Assembly: GCF_004365635.1 (NCBI RefSeq)
Contig: NZ_SOBH01000001.1
Span: 1,116,001-1,180,000 of the forward strand
Source of the DNA: Litoreibacter halocynthiae
GTDB lineage: Bacteria > Pseudomonadota > Alphaproteobacteria > Rhodobacterales > Rhodobacteraceae
Reading direction: 5' to 3'
DNA: 64,000 bases
A program made the translations under genes and the position numbers. The notes beneath the pieces were generated by a model. That model searched no databases and was not told where the DNA came from. It saw only the letters and a program-made list of their open reading frames with translations. Within the stretch, counting starts at the first letter, position 1. Every line of letters begins with the position of its first letter. This document shows positions 46,803 through 55,139 of the stretch, in pieces.

Positions 46803-47582
46803 ATGATCGTCGTAGACGACTTACACAAACATTTCGGCGGCTTTCACGCTGTTGATGGCGCAAGCCTGACCATTCAGGAAGGATCAATCACCGGATTGAT
46901 TGGACCAAATGGCGCGGGAAAAACCACCCTTTTCAACGTGATAGCGGGCGTTCTTCCACCAACCTCCGGCAAGGTCACCATGGCCGGAGAAGACATTACC
47001 GGACTGCCGCCGCACACGTTGTTTTCCAAAGGATTGCTCCGGACATTCCAGATTGCGCATGAGTTCTCCTCCATGACCTTGCGTGAAAACCTGATGATGG
47101 TGCCGGGTAACCAGTCCGGCGAAAAGCTGTGGAATACATGGTTTGGCCGCAAACGGATCGCGGACGAAGAGCGGGCGCTGGCTGCGAAAGCAGACGAAGT
47201 GCTGGAGTTCCTGACCATCGACCACATCAGTGACGAGCGGGCGGGCAATATCTCGGGCGGCCAAAAGAAGCTGCTGGAGTTGGGGCGCACCATGATGGTC
47301 GACGCCAAGATCGTGTTCCTCGACGAGGTTGGCGCAGGTGTGAACCGCACCCTGCTCAACACCATTGGCGATGCAATCATTCGTCTGAACAAGGAACGCG
47401 GATACACCTTCGTCGTGATCGAGCACGACATGGATTTCATCGGTCGCCTCTGCGACCCCGTTATCTGTATGGCCGAGGGCCATGTGCTGGCCGAAGGCAC
47501 ACTGGACGAGATTAAAGCCAACGAGCAGGTGATCGAGGCCTATCTTGGCACTGGTCTGAAGAACAAGGTCGCAAACGCATGA
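46803..47582 (+). CDS. Liv-type ABC transporter ATP-binding protein (LivG-like)
   Basis: The ATPase has 259 residues. Walker A GLIGPNGAGKTTLFN lies near residues 31-45, a Q-loop region follows (LRTFQIAHEFSSM), the signature ISGGQKKLLELGRTMM lies near 153, Walker B KIVFLDEVGAGVN near 172 and the switch VVIEHDMDFIGRLC near 200. In place of the usual DEPxAG it has DEVGAGV, with Val after the Glu. The catalytic Glu is retained. Stop and next start overlap (ATGA), so it is coupled to the second ATPase. Confidence 0.92.
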   Translation: MIVVDDLHKHFGGFHAVDGASLTIQEGSITGLIGPNGAGKTTLFNVIAGVLPPTSGKVTMAGEDITGLPPHTLFSKGLLRTFQIAHEFSSMTLRENLMMVPGNQSGEKLWNTWFGRKRIADEERALAAKADEVLEFLTIDHISDERAGNISGGQKKLLELGRTMMVDAKIVFLDEVGAGVNRTLLNTIGDAIIRLNKERGYTFVVIEHDMDFIGRLCDPVICMAEGHVLAEGTLDEIKANEQVIEAYLGTGLKNKVANA

Positions 47583-48415
47583 GCAATGACAGCTACTCCG
47601 GCCGCGGCAACAAGGACGCATCCTTGGGCAAGAACCCAACAAAAGCAGTTGGCGGCACAATCGAGACGCAAAAGACCAAACACGCCCCGACCAAAGGTGC
47701 GCCGGACGAACCCTTTCTAATTGGCGACGCCATGTCGGGAGGCTACGGTCAAGGCCCGGACATCCTGCACGATTGCACCATCGCGGTGAACAAGGGTGAG
47801 ATCGCGGTCATTGTCGGCCCCAACGGCGCGGGCAAATCCACTGCGATGAAGGCGGTGTTCGGCATGTTGAACGTCCGTCAAGGTGCCGTGCGCCTGAATG
47901 GCGAGGACATCACATCGCTGACCCCGCAAGCCCGCGTGGCCAAGGGGATGGCCTTTGTGCCGCAAACCTCCAACATCTTCACCTCGATGACCGTTGAGGA
48001 AAATCTGGAGATGGGCGCTTTTCTGCGGCGCGACGACATCCAGAAAACGATCCAGCAAGTCTACGAGCTATTTCCGATCCTTGGTGACAAGCGCCTGCAA
48101 CCAGCGGGTGAATTATCCGGCGGCCAACGCCAGCAAGTGGCCGTAGGCCGCGCGTTGATGACCCAACCGCAGGTTCTGATGCTTGACGAGCCGACTGCGG
48201 GCGTCTCTCCCATCGTCATGGACGAACTTTTTGACCGGATTATCGAGGTTGCTCGCACCGGCATTTCCATCCTCATGGTAGAACAAAACGCCAGACAAGC
48301 GCTTGAAATCGCGGATAAAGGCTACGTTCTGGTGCAAGGGGCGAACCGGTTTACCGATACCGGACAGGCCTTGCTGCACGACCCCGAAGTTCGCAAAAGC
48401 TTTTTGGGGGGATGA
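47579..48415 (+). CDS. Liv-type ABC transporter ATP-binding protein (LivF-like) with N-terminal extension
   Basis: The second ATPase has 278 residues. Walker A VGPNGAGKSTAMK lies near residues 78-90, signature LSGGQRQQVAVGRALM near 178 and Walker B VLMLDEPTAGVSP near 198, all normal. About 45 residues of polar Lys/Gly/Ser-rich sequence (YSGRGNKDASLGKNPTKAVGG) precede the domain, unlike ordinary LivF of about 235 residues, and look disordered. A later start would lose them, but the overlap with livG favours ATG 47579. Confidence 0.9.
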   Translation: MSNDSYSGRGNKDASLGKNPTKAVGGTIETQKTKHAPTKGAPDEPFLIGDAMSGGYGQGPDILHDCTIAVNKGEIAVIVGPNGAGKSTAMKAVFGMLNVRQGAVRLNGEDITSLTPQARVAKGMAFVPQTSNIFTSMTVEENLEMGAFLRRDDIQKTIQQVYELFPILGDKRLQPAGELSGGQRQQVAVGRALMTQPQVLMLDEPTAGVSPIVMDELFDRIIEVARTGISILMVEQNARQALEIADKGYVLVQGANRFTDTGQALLHDPEVRKSFLGG

Positions 48416-48416
48416 G

Positions 48417-48767
48417 ATGAAACCGATACTGATACCCCTCGCTTCATGTGCCGCATTTCTTGGCACCTCCCTGCTTGCGGACACCTGCACCTTCACCACC
48501 GAGTGCTTCGAGGCGGAGGCCTGCGCTGACAGCGCCTTTACCGTTGCGATTGAGGAAAAAGACGGCGCAACCTTGTTGGTGAGCGACGCCGAAAGCTTCC
48601 CTGTCAGCGTTGGCGGCAGTGACGCCGTTCGCATCTATGTCGGCGTGACCGAAAGCGCCTTTCACCTGATGAGCCGCGCGACAGATGGCACCGCACGCTA
48701 CTCCACACATCTCTATGACGGGCCGTTGATGGTGAACTATCTCGGCAACTGCGAAGGGGCAGACTGA
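48417..48767 (+). CDS. Small secreted cysteine protein inside the Liv operon
   Basis: The 116-residue product has a likely signal peptide (MKPILIPLASCAAFLGTSLLA) and a mature domain, DTCTFTTECFEAEACADSAF..., with cysteines clustered at the start and one near the end (LGNCEGAD), allowing two disulfides in the periplasm. The rest is beta-rich. It begins one base after the LivF stop and overlaps the LivH start (TGATG), so it is made with the transporter. I do not recognise the family. An accessory periplasmic role for the transporter is an inference from position only. Confidence 0.75.
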   Translation: MKPILIPLASCAAFLGTSLLADTCTFTTECFEAEACADSAFTVAIEEKDGATLLVSDAESFPVSVGGSDAVRIYVGVTESAFHLMSRATDGTARYSTHLYDGPLMVNYLGNCEGAD

Positions 48768-49777
48768 TGGATTTTCTGAACGCCATTGTGGCCTTTGCCA
48801 ATTTCGTTCTGGTGCCCGGCACCGCTTACGGCGCGCAGCTTGCGCTTGGCGCGCTTGGGGTGACCCTGATCTACGGCATCCTGCGCTTTTCCAATTTCGC
48901 CCATGGGGACACCATGGCGATCGGTACCATGTTCGTCATTCTGATCACATGGGGCTTCCAAAGCGCCGGGATCAGCTTTGGCCCGCTTCCGACGGCATTG
49001 CTCGCCCTGCCCTTCGGCATCGTGCTGACGGGTCTGGTTCTGGTGGGCACCGACAAGGTGGTCTACCAATTCTATCGTCAACGAAAGGTGAAACCCGTCG
49101 TTCTCGTGATGGTCTCACTCGGCGTGATGTTCATCATGAACGGGCTGACGCGCTTCATTATCGGCCCCGACGACCAACGCTTCGCAGATGGCGAGCGGTT
49201 CATAATCTCGGCCCGGAACTTCAAGGAAATGACGGGTCTGGACGAGGGCTTGGCAATCAAGACAACCCAAGGGATCACCGTCATCACCGCCGTGATCGTG
49301 GTGGCGATCCTGTTCTGGTTCCTCAATAAAACCCGCACCGGCAAATCCATGCGTGCCTATTCCGACAACGAGGATCTGGCGCTGCTGTCGGGCATCAACC
49401 CCGAGCGCGTGGTGCTTTACACATGGTTAATCGTGGCCGCTCTGGCGACCGTTGCGGGCACGCTTTACGGGCTCGACAAGTCGTTTAAGCCGTTTACCTA
49501 TTTCCAGTTGCTGCTGCCAATCTTCGCTGCGGCCATCGTTGGAGGCTTGGGCAATCCCTTGGGCGCCATCGCGGGTGGCTTTGTCATCGCCTTCTCCGAG
49601 GTGACCGTCACCTACGCGTTTAAAAAGGTCGCCACCTACGTGATGCCCGAAGCACTGGCCCCCGACGGGCTGCTTCAATTGATGAGCACGGATTACAAGT
49701 TCGCCGTGTCCTTCTCGATCCTGATTATTGTGTTGCTGTTCAAACCGACCGGCCTGCTGAAAGGACAATCCGTATGA
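48767..49777 (+). CDS. Liv-type ABC transporter permease (LivH-like)
   Basis: The membrane protein has 336 residues and about eight or nine helices. It includes LGALGVTLIYGILRFSNFAHGDTMAIGTMFV near residues 26-57 with the family's NFAHG motif, and FAAAIVGGLGNPLGAIAGGFVIAFSE near 250. A soluble insert of about 30 residues (FIIGPDDQRFADGERFIISARNFKEM) follows helix 4. Both ends overlap neighbours (TGATG at the start, ATGA at the end), so expression with LivM is coupled. Confidence 0.93.
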   Translation: MDFLNAIVAFANFVLVPGTAYGAQLALGALGVTLIYGILRFSNFAHGDTMAIGTMFVILITWGFQSAGISFGPLPTALLALPFGIVLTGLVLVGTDKVVYQFYRQRKVKPVVLVMVSLGVMFIMNGLTRFIIGPDDQRFADGERFIISARNFKEMTGLDEGLAIKTTQGITVITAVIVVAILFWFLNKTRTGKSMRAYSDNEDLALLSGINPERVVLYTWLIVAALATVAGTLYGLDKSFKPFTYFQLLLPIFAAAIVGGLGNPLGAIAGGFVIAFSEVTVTYAFKKVATYVMPEALAPDGLLQLMSTDYKFAVSFSILIIVLLFKPTGLLKGQSV

Positions 49778-51078
49778 CCCGTCGCGATGCACTGCTTTTC
49801 GTTTTCGTAGGGTTCCTGATTCTCGGCACGGGGTTCACCCAGTCGTGGAACTCGGCGCTGCTGATCCTGAATATGGGGCTGATCTCGGCCATCATGGCTT
49901 TGGGGGTTAACCTGCAATGGGGTCTGGCTGGCCTTTTCAACGTGGGTGTCATGGGCTTCGTCGCCCTTGGCGGTCTTGCCACCGTCATCACCGCAATGCC
50001 CGCCAACGCCGAAGAATGGAGCGTCGGCGGTGTCCGCGTTCTGGCCGGCCTGCTGCTGGGTGCCGGCACGGTCATCGCAGCGATCATGGTTTACCAGAAG
50101 CTTCCCGCCGGACGGCCCCGCACGCTGACCATGCTGGCCACCCTCATCGGAGGCTTTTTCCTGTTCCGCTTCGTCTTCGATGGTGGCGTCGAGGCGGTAG
50201 AGGCCGTGAATCCTGCCGCGACAGGCTATCTGGGCGGGCTGGGCTTGCCGATCCTGCTTGCCTGGCCTGTGGGTGGGCTGCTGGCCGCGGGTGCTGCCTG
50301 GATCATCGGCAAAACCGCCCTCGGCTTGCGTTCCGATTATCTGGCGATTGCAACACTTGGCATCGCCGAGATCATCATCGCGGTTATGAAAAACGAGGAC
50401 TGGTTGTCGCGTGGCGTCAAAAACGTCGTGGGCCTGCCCCGCCCGACCGGTGTGCCTTACGAAATTGACCTGCAGGAAGATGCGGGCTTTGTAGAAACAG
50501 CGGCCGGTCTGGGCCTCGACCCTGCGACCGCGTCGACGCTCTATGTGAAGCTTGTCTATGCGGCACTGTTCGCGGTCGTTTTGATCATCCTGCTCTGGCT
50601 CGCCCAGAAGGCCCTCAGCTCGCCATGGGGCCGAATGATGCGCGCCATCCGCGACAACGAAGTCGCGGCCGAAGCCATGGGCAAGGACGTGACCGCGCGC
50701 CACTTGCAGGTGTTCATCCTCGGATCCGCCATTTGCGGTATCGCAGGGGCGATGATGACGACGCTGGACGGCCAGCTCACCCCGACCGGATACCAGCCAT
50801 TGCGCTACACGTTCCTGATCTGGGTCATGGTGATTGTCGGCGGCTCCGGCAACAATTTCGGCTCGGTTCTGGGTGGCTTCCTGATCTGGTTCTTATGGGT
50901 TCAGGTAGAGCCGATGGGCCTTGCTCTGATGCAACTGATCACGGCCGGCATGTCCGACGGCTTCTGGCTGAAACAACATCTCATCGACAGCGCCGCACAT
51001 ATGCGCCTGCTCACGATGGGCGTGGTGCTTCTTCTGGTGCTCCGGTTCAGCCCGCGCGGCTTGATCCCTGAAAGATAA
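49774..51078 (+). CDS. Liv-type ABC transporter permease (LivM-like)
   Basis: The membrane protein has 434 residues. LQWGLAGLFNVGVMGFVALGGLA near residues 48-70 and GLRSDYLAIATLGIAEIIIAVMKNE near 184-208 are LivM signatures. GRMMRAIRDNEVAAEAMGKD near 286 is the EAA-like loop that contacts the ATPases. AMMTTLDGQLTPTGYQPLRYTFLIWVMVIVGGSGNNFGSVLGGF near 325 completes the fold. It is the last gene of the operon, followed by a terminator hairpin and a copy of the short repeat. Confidence 0.93.
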   Translation: MTRRDALLFVFVGFLILGTGFTQSWNSALLILNMGLISAIMALGVNLQWGLAGLFNVGVMGFVALGGLATVITAMPANAEEWSVGGVRVLAGLLLGAGTVIAAIMVYQKLPAGRPRTLTMLATLIGGFFLFRFVFDGGVEAVEAVNPAATGYLGGLGLPILLAWPVGGLLAAGAAWIIGKTALGLRSDYLAIATLGIAEIIIAVMKNEDWLSRGVKNVVGLPRPTGVPYEIDLQEDAGFVETAAGLGLDPATASTLYVKLVYAALFAVVLIILLWLAQKALSSPWGRMMRAIRDNEVAAEAMGKDVTARHLQVFILGSAICGIAGAMMTTLDGQLTPTGYQPLRYTFLIWVMVIVGGSGNNFGSVLGGFLIWFLWVQVEPMGLALMQLITAGMSDGFWLKQHLIDSAAHMRLLTMGVVLLLVLRFSPRGLIPER

Positions 51079-51106
51079 CACCCGTCTTCACACGGCATTA
51101 AGTTTA

Positions 51107-51135
51107 ACGCGCCCCCGATTCAATCAGGGGCGCGT
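51107..51135. terminator. Bidirectional terminator between convergent genes
   Basis: A 9-bp stem ACGCGCCCC/GGGGCGCGT with a small inner hairpin lies between livM and the downstream minus-strand dehydrogenase. On plus it is followed by ATTTCC, on minus by TAAACTT, so the U-tracts are modest. Confidence 0.6.
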
Positions 51136-51136
51136 A

Positions 51137-51159
51137 TTTCCATTTGGTTCTAAATACTC
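51137..51159 (-). repeat. Short intergenic repeat, copy 3
   Basis: Minus-strand copy GAGTATTT-AGAA-CCAAATGGAAA. It lies between the terminator and the stop of the following gene (51184). Confidence 0.55.
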
Positions 51160-51183
51160 AAAAATCCAACCGGCAAACATCTG

Positions 51184-53595
51184 TTACGCCCGCAGTTTTT
51201 TCCCCTCCGGATCAAACGGCGGCTCTGCCAGAACCACGCCGCGATGCGGGCGTCCAAGGATCATGACATCAACCTCCGCTCCGGCCCGCACACCCTTCAA
51301 AAATCCGAGCGCCAGTGACTTGCCAACCGTGTAACCATAGGTCCCCGAACTGACGCGCCCGACCGGAGTTCCATCCGGCAGAAACACCGGCTCACCACCT
51401 GTCGCGTCAGCCTCCTCTAACTCCAACACTTCGATGATGCTCAATTTTTCGCGCGGTGAATTGTCTTTCAGGGCGGCGTAGGCGGCTTTGTTCAGGAAGT
51501 CTTTGTCCATCTTGATCAACCCGTCCAACCCCACTTCCTGCGGCCAGTATTCCGGACTGTATTCACGCGACCAGCTGCCATAGCCCTTCTCGACTCGCAG
51601 CGACATCAGCGCGCGCGACCCGACAGGTCCGGCCCCGAAGGCGCGACCCGTCTCGATCAACGCGTCATACAACCGCTGCTGGTCTTCGCTCTTGCAATGC
51701 AACTCCCACCCCAAATCGCCGGTAAACGACACCCGCAGCGCAATCAAATCAACACCCGCGAGGGTGATCTTCTGGGATCGCATGAACGGAAAGTCCTCGG
51801 TCGCCAGAGACGCGTTGGTCTGCCGCTCCAACATCGCACGGCTTTCCGGCCCCGCAACATTGAAGCCGCACATTGCCTCGGTCAGGCTCTCGAAACTGAC
51901 CGTGTCGGGGTGCTCCACCATGTTGAAGAAGCGCAGGTGATACCGCTCTGCCATGCCGGAGCCGATGATCAGGAAGTCCTCGTCGCCAAGTTTGGTCACC
52001 GTGAAATCCCCCGCAATCCCGCCCCGTACCCCAATCAATGGCGTAAGGCAGGAGCGGCCCACGGCTTTGGGCATATTGTTGGCGAAGATGGCATTCAGCC
52101 ACTCCGACGCCCCCTGCCCTTTGACGCTGTATTTCGCGAAATTGGAGATATCGATGATCCCCGCCCGCTCCCGCAGCATCCGGCACTCCGCGCCGACAGG
52201 CTCGAACCAGTTCTGACGCGTGAACCCGTTGGTGTCCTTGGTGCCGGGCGCGTCGGCAAACCACAAAGGATGCTCCCAGCCGTAATTCAGCCCGAACACC
52301 GCGCCCATGGCTTTCTGCGTCTCGTAGATCGGGCGTACCCGTGCGGGACGTCCCGCCGATCGCTCCTCGTTCGGGAAGTGGATCGAAAAGCGGTTGGCAT
52401 ATTGATCTCCGACTTTCGCCTTGGTGAATTTCTTGTCCGCCCAAGCCCCGAAACGCGCCATGTCCCACGGGAACATGTCCAGATGCGGCTCGCCGGTGAC
52501 GATCCATTCAGCCGTCAAAGACCCGAGCCCGCCCGATTGCGAAAACCCCGGAATGATCCCGTTGCAGCAGAAATAACCTTTTAACTCCGGCACCGGACCG
52601 AACAATGCATTCGCATCCGGCGACCAAATCATCGGCCCATTGATCACCCGTTTGATCCCTGCGGTGCCGACGACGGGCACGCGGTCAATGGCCCGCATCA
52701 TGTTGTCCTCGATCCGCTCCAGATCATCGGCGAACAGCTCATGCCCGAAGCCCTGCGGTGTGCCGTCCTCCGCCCAGAAACGCACGTCCTTCTCATAGGC
52801 TCCGACCAGCAGGCCTTGCCCCTCCTGACGTAGGTAGTATTCCCCGTCGCGGTCCGCGACCGAGGGCAAGCGACGGTCCAGTGCGGCGATCTCGGGGATG
52901 GTCTCCGTGACGAAATACTGGTGCTCCGTCGGCTGCAAGGGCAACGCGATCCCTGCCAAAGCCGCCACTTCTCGGCCCCATAATCCGGCAGCGTTGACCA
53001 CCACGGGCGTGACGATGTCGCCCTTCGGCGTCTTGACCACCCATGTGCCGTCCGACTGATGGTCTGTCGCGGTCACGGGGGTAAACCGGTAAATCTCTGC
53101 CCCGTTCTGCCGTGCGCCGGACGCATAGGCGTTGGTAACCCCCGACGGGTCCACATTGCCACCGGACGGTTCATACATGATGCAGCGGATGCCGTCGTAG
53201 TTCACCAAAGGATGCAGCCGCTCCGCCTCTGCGCGGTCTACTTCGTGGAAGTTCAGACCGTAGTACTTGGCCTTCGCCGCTTGCAGGCGCAGCTGATGTT
53301 CCCGCGCCTCGGTTTGTGCCAGATACAAGGACCCCGGCTGGAACACCCCGCAGGACTGGCCGGTCTCGGCCTCCAGCGCGTTATACAAATCCATCGTGTA
53401 GTTCTGGATGCGGGTGATGTTGTTGTTGTCATGCAGCCCGTGAATATTGGCTGCCGCATGCCATGTGGAGCCTGAGGTCAGCTCGTCCCGCTCCAGCAGC
53501 ACAACATCGGTCCAGCCCAGCTTCGTCAGGTGGTACAAAATCGAGCAGCCGATGACGCCGCCCCCGATAACAACAGCCTGCGCATGGGTCTTCAT
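51184..53595 (-). CDS. FAD-dependent oxidoreductase with GcvT domain (dimethylglycine/sarcosine dehydrogenase-like)
   Basis: The 803-residue two-part enzyme should demethylate an N-methylated amine and pass the carbon to folate. Residues 5-370 form a DAO-type FAD domain: dinucleotide motif VIGGGVIGCSILYHLTKLG, then SGSTWHAA near 45 with the His used for covalent FAD in this family. A linker domain (about 385-440) leads to the aminomethyltransferase fold at 440-800 (RAGIIDISNFAKYSVKG; LRVEKGYGSWSREYSPE; GTYGYTVGKSLALGF). No signal peptide is seen. It is paralogous to the gene at 55140. The substrate is not decided by sequence. Confidence 0.88.
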   Translation of the reverse strand: MKTHAQAVVIGGGVIGCSILYHLTKLGWTDVVLLERDELTSGSTWHAAANIHGLHDNNNITRIQNYTMDLYNALEAETGQSCGVFQPGSLYLAQTEAREHQLRLQAAKAKYYGLNFHEVDRAEAERLHPLVNYDGIRCIMYEPSGGNVDPSGVTNAYASGARQNGAEIYRFTPVTATDHQSDGTWVVKTPKGDIVTPVVVNAAGLWGREVAALAGIALPLQPTEHQYFVTETIPEIAALDRRLPSVADRDGEYYLRQEGQGLLVGAYEKDVRFWAEDGTPQGFGHELFADDLERIEDNMMRAIDRVPVVGTAGIKRVINGPMIWSPDANALFGPVPELKGYFCCNGIIPGFSQSGGLGSLTAEWIVTGEPHLDMFPWDMARFGAWADKKFTKAKVGDQYANRFSIHFPNEERSAGRPARVRPIYETQKAMGAVFGLNYGWEHPLWFADAPGTKDTNGFTRQNWFEPVGAECRMLRERAGIIDISNFAKYSVKGQGASEWLNAIFANNMPKAVGRSCLTPLIGVRGGIAGDFTVTKLGDEDFLIIGSGMAERYHLRFFNMVEHPDTVSFESLTEAMCGFNVAGPESRAMLERQTNASLATEDFPFMRSQKITLAGVDLIALRVSFTGDLGWELHCKSEDQQRLYDALIETGRAFGAGPVGSRALMSLRVEKGYGSWSREYSPEYWPQEVGLDGLIKMDKDFLNKAAYAALKDNSPREKLSIIEVLELEEADATGGEPVFLPDGTPVGRVSSGTYGYTVGKSLALGFLKGVRAGAEVDVMILGRPHRGVVLAEPPFDPEGKKLRA

Positions 53596-53707
53596 GGGTC
53601 CAAATCCTTATCCGGTTCCTGCAAGAGTGGCCGTTCGGGTCCGGTTGGTCATCCCTCCAAGACGACAAAACTTTCCCCGCTGCGACAAATCACACTTAAG
53701 CGTAACG

Positions 53708-55039
53708 CTATTCGTCGCCCTCAACCTCTTGCAGAACCACACGCGCGGTGGAGCGGCGCAGACGCTCGACATCCGGCTCGAACTCCAATGATGCTTTCGC
53801 ACGCCGAAACTCGAGACAGGCCGCAATCCGCGCGGCTTTGGCCATTTCGGGGCAATCATGTTCCATCAAACGCGACAGGGCAGATTGTAGCCTTTGCTGA
53901 ACCTCGATGATTTTCGCACCATCCCGCGCAAGCGCGCCAAACCCGTCCTCGACCAAATCCGTGGGGTCCAACGGACGCACCCACAGGCGGTCATGTTCGG
54001 GAGGGTCTTCCGATTTCGTCTCGTCCTGATACAGCGACAACACCCGCGCGACGCGGGTGATGACATCAATCGCCGTTCCCGGATCATTGATCCCCGGCGA
54101 TAGGGCCTTGGACGCAATTTCCCCCAACACCATCAACCCGAACCGAGGGTCTTGATCGTAGGTTCGGACATCGCCGATTTGGATGTGCGAGCGGACGATG
54201 TCGACCAGATCACCCTCGTCAGAGCTGTCTGCGTCGCCCTTGGGAACGCAATATGCGATCGCCTCGCCCTTCATCACGAAACTGCCAACAGCGGCGCAGA
54301 TATAGATATCAACCCCACAAGCCCGCGCCGCCTGATCCAGCGATTCCTCGTAATATTGTTGAATATAGCCAGTCTCGGACGCCCGAACCGTGTCGGCTTC
54401 GTCCGGCACCTGAACATCCGCAGTCCAAGGGTTAGCCCCAAGGCAGGGCTTGGACAGACGCGCCTCGAACTGCTGGCACGTGATCCCTTCGACCTGGCGG
54501 GTCGTATTCATCAAGCTGCCGAAGGTCTGCAGGTGCAAAACCCAGCGGATCATCGAGACCACGACATAGGCCAGCACCAAAACCGTGGTTGCAAAAAGCA
54601 CCGCCGCCCGCTCGTCGGCGAAAATGCCAAGCTCCCGCAAAATGATCCCGATCAACGCATAGACATAGGCGCCGATAAAGGCCGCCAGCGTGTTTTGAGT
54701 GGTGGGGTCTTGAATGATCAACCGGTGCAAGCGCGGGGTAAATTGCGACGACGAACTGCGATAGACCGTTACCATGACGGTGAGCGAGAACGTCGTCACC
54801 GCCAGCATCGCGTTGGCAATGATACTTAGCAACCGGTCCGCGGCTTTGCCCGACACATATCCGTTAAGCTCGCTTGGCAGGACATGCCCGATCGCTTGTG
54901 CCAACCCCAAAGCCACGATCGCAAAGCAGCCCATAACCACCACGCGCGTCCAAAGCTCGCGCCACAGCTCCCCTGCAAATCGCAGCAACGTCTTCGGCCA
55001 CGCCGTGAAATTGCTGATAACTGACTTTAGTTGATCCAT
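53708..55039 (-). CDS. DUF2254 family membrane protein
   Basis: The 443-residue protein has four hydrophobic segments in the N-terminal third (about residues 35-58, 80-105, 120-140 and 150-170) and a long cytoplasmic C-terminal domain. LGEIASKALSPGINDPGTAIDVITRVARVLSLY near residues 300-330 is the DUF2254 hallmark. The function is unknown. It lies between the two FAD/GcvT enzymes, transcribed toward the first and away from the second; whether it belongs with them is unclear. The gene starts 100 bases from ATG 55140, a divergent promoter region. Confidence 0.85.
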   Translation of the reverse strand: MDQLKSVISNFTAWPKTLLRFAGELWRELWTRVVVMGCFAIVALGLAQAIGHVLPSELNGYVSGKAADRLLSIIANAMLAVTTFSLTVMVTVYRSSSSQFTPRLHRLIIQDPTTQNTLAAFIGAYVYALIGIILRELGIFADERAAVLFATTVLVLAYVVVSMIRWVLHLQTFGSLMNTTRQVEGITCQQFEARLSKPCLGANPWTADVQVPDEADTVRASETGYIQQYYEESLDQAARACGVDIYICAAVGSFVMKGEAIAYCVPKGDADSSDEGDLVDIVRSHIQIGDVRTYDQDPRFGLMVLGEIASKALSPGINDPGTAIDVITRVARVLSLYQDETKSEDPPEHDRLWVRPLDPTDLVEDGFGALARDGAKIIEVQQRLQSALSRLMEHDCPEMAKAARIAACLEFRRAKASLEFEPDVERLRRSTARVVLQEVEGDE

Positions 55040-55139
55040 ATCGGAGCCTTGGCCTTAATCGACATTGCGCGTCGCTTTCATGCAATTCAGCGGGTCGTGA
55101 ATTCTTACAGTAGTTCGAAACGAATAGTGAGGAACTTCC

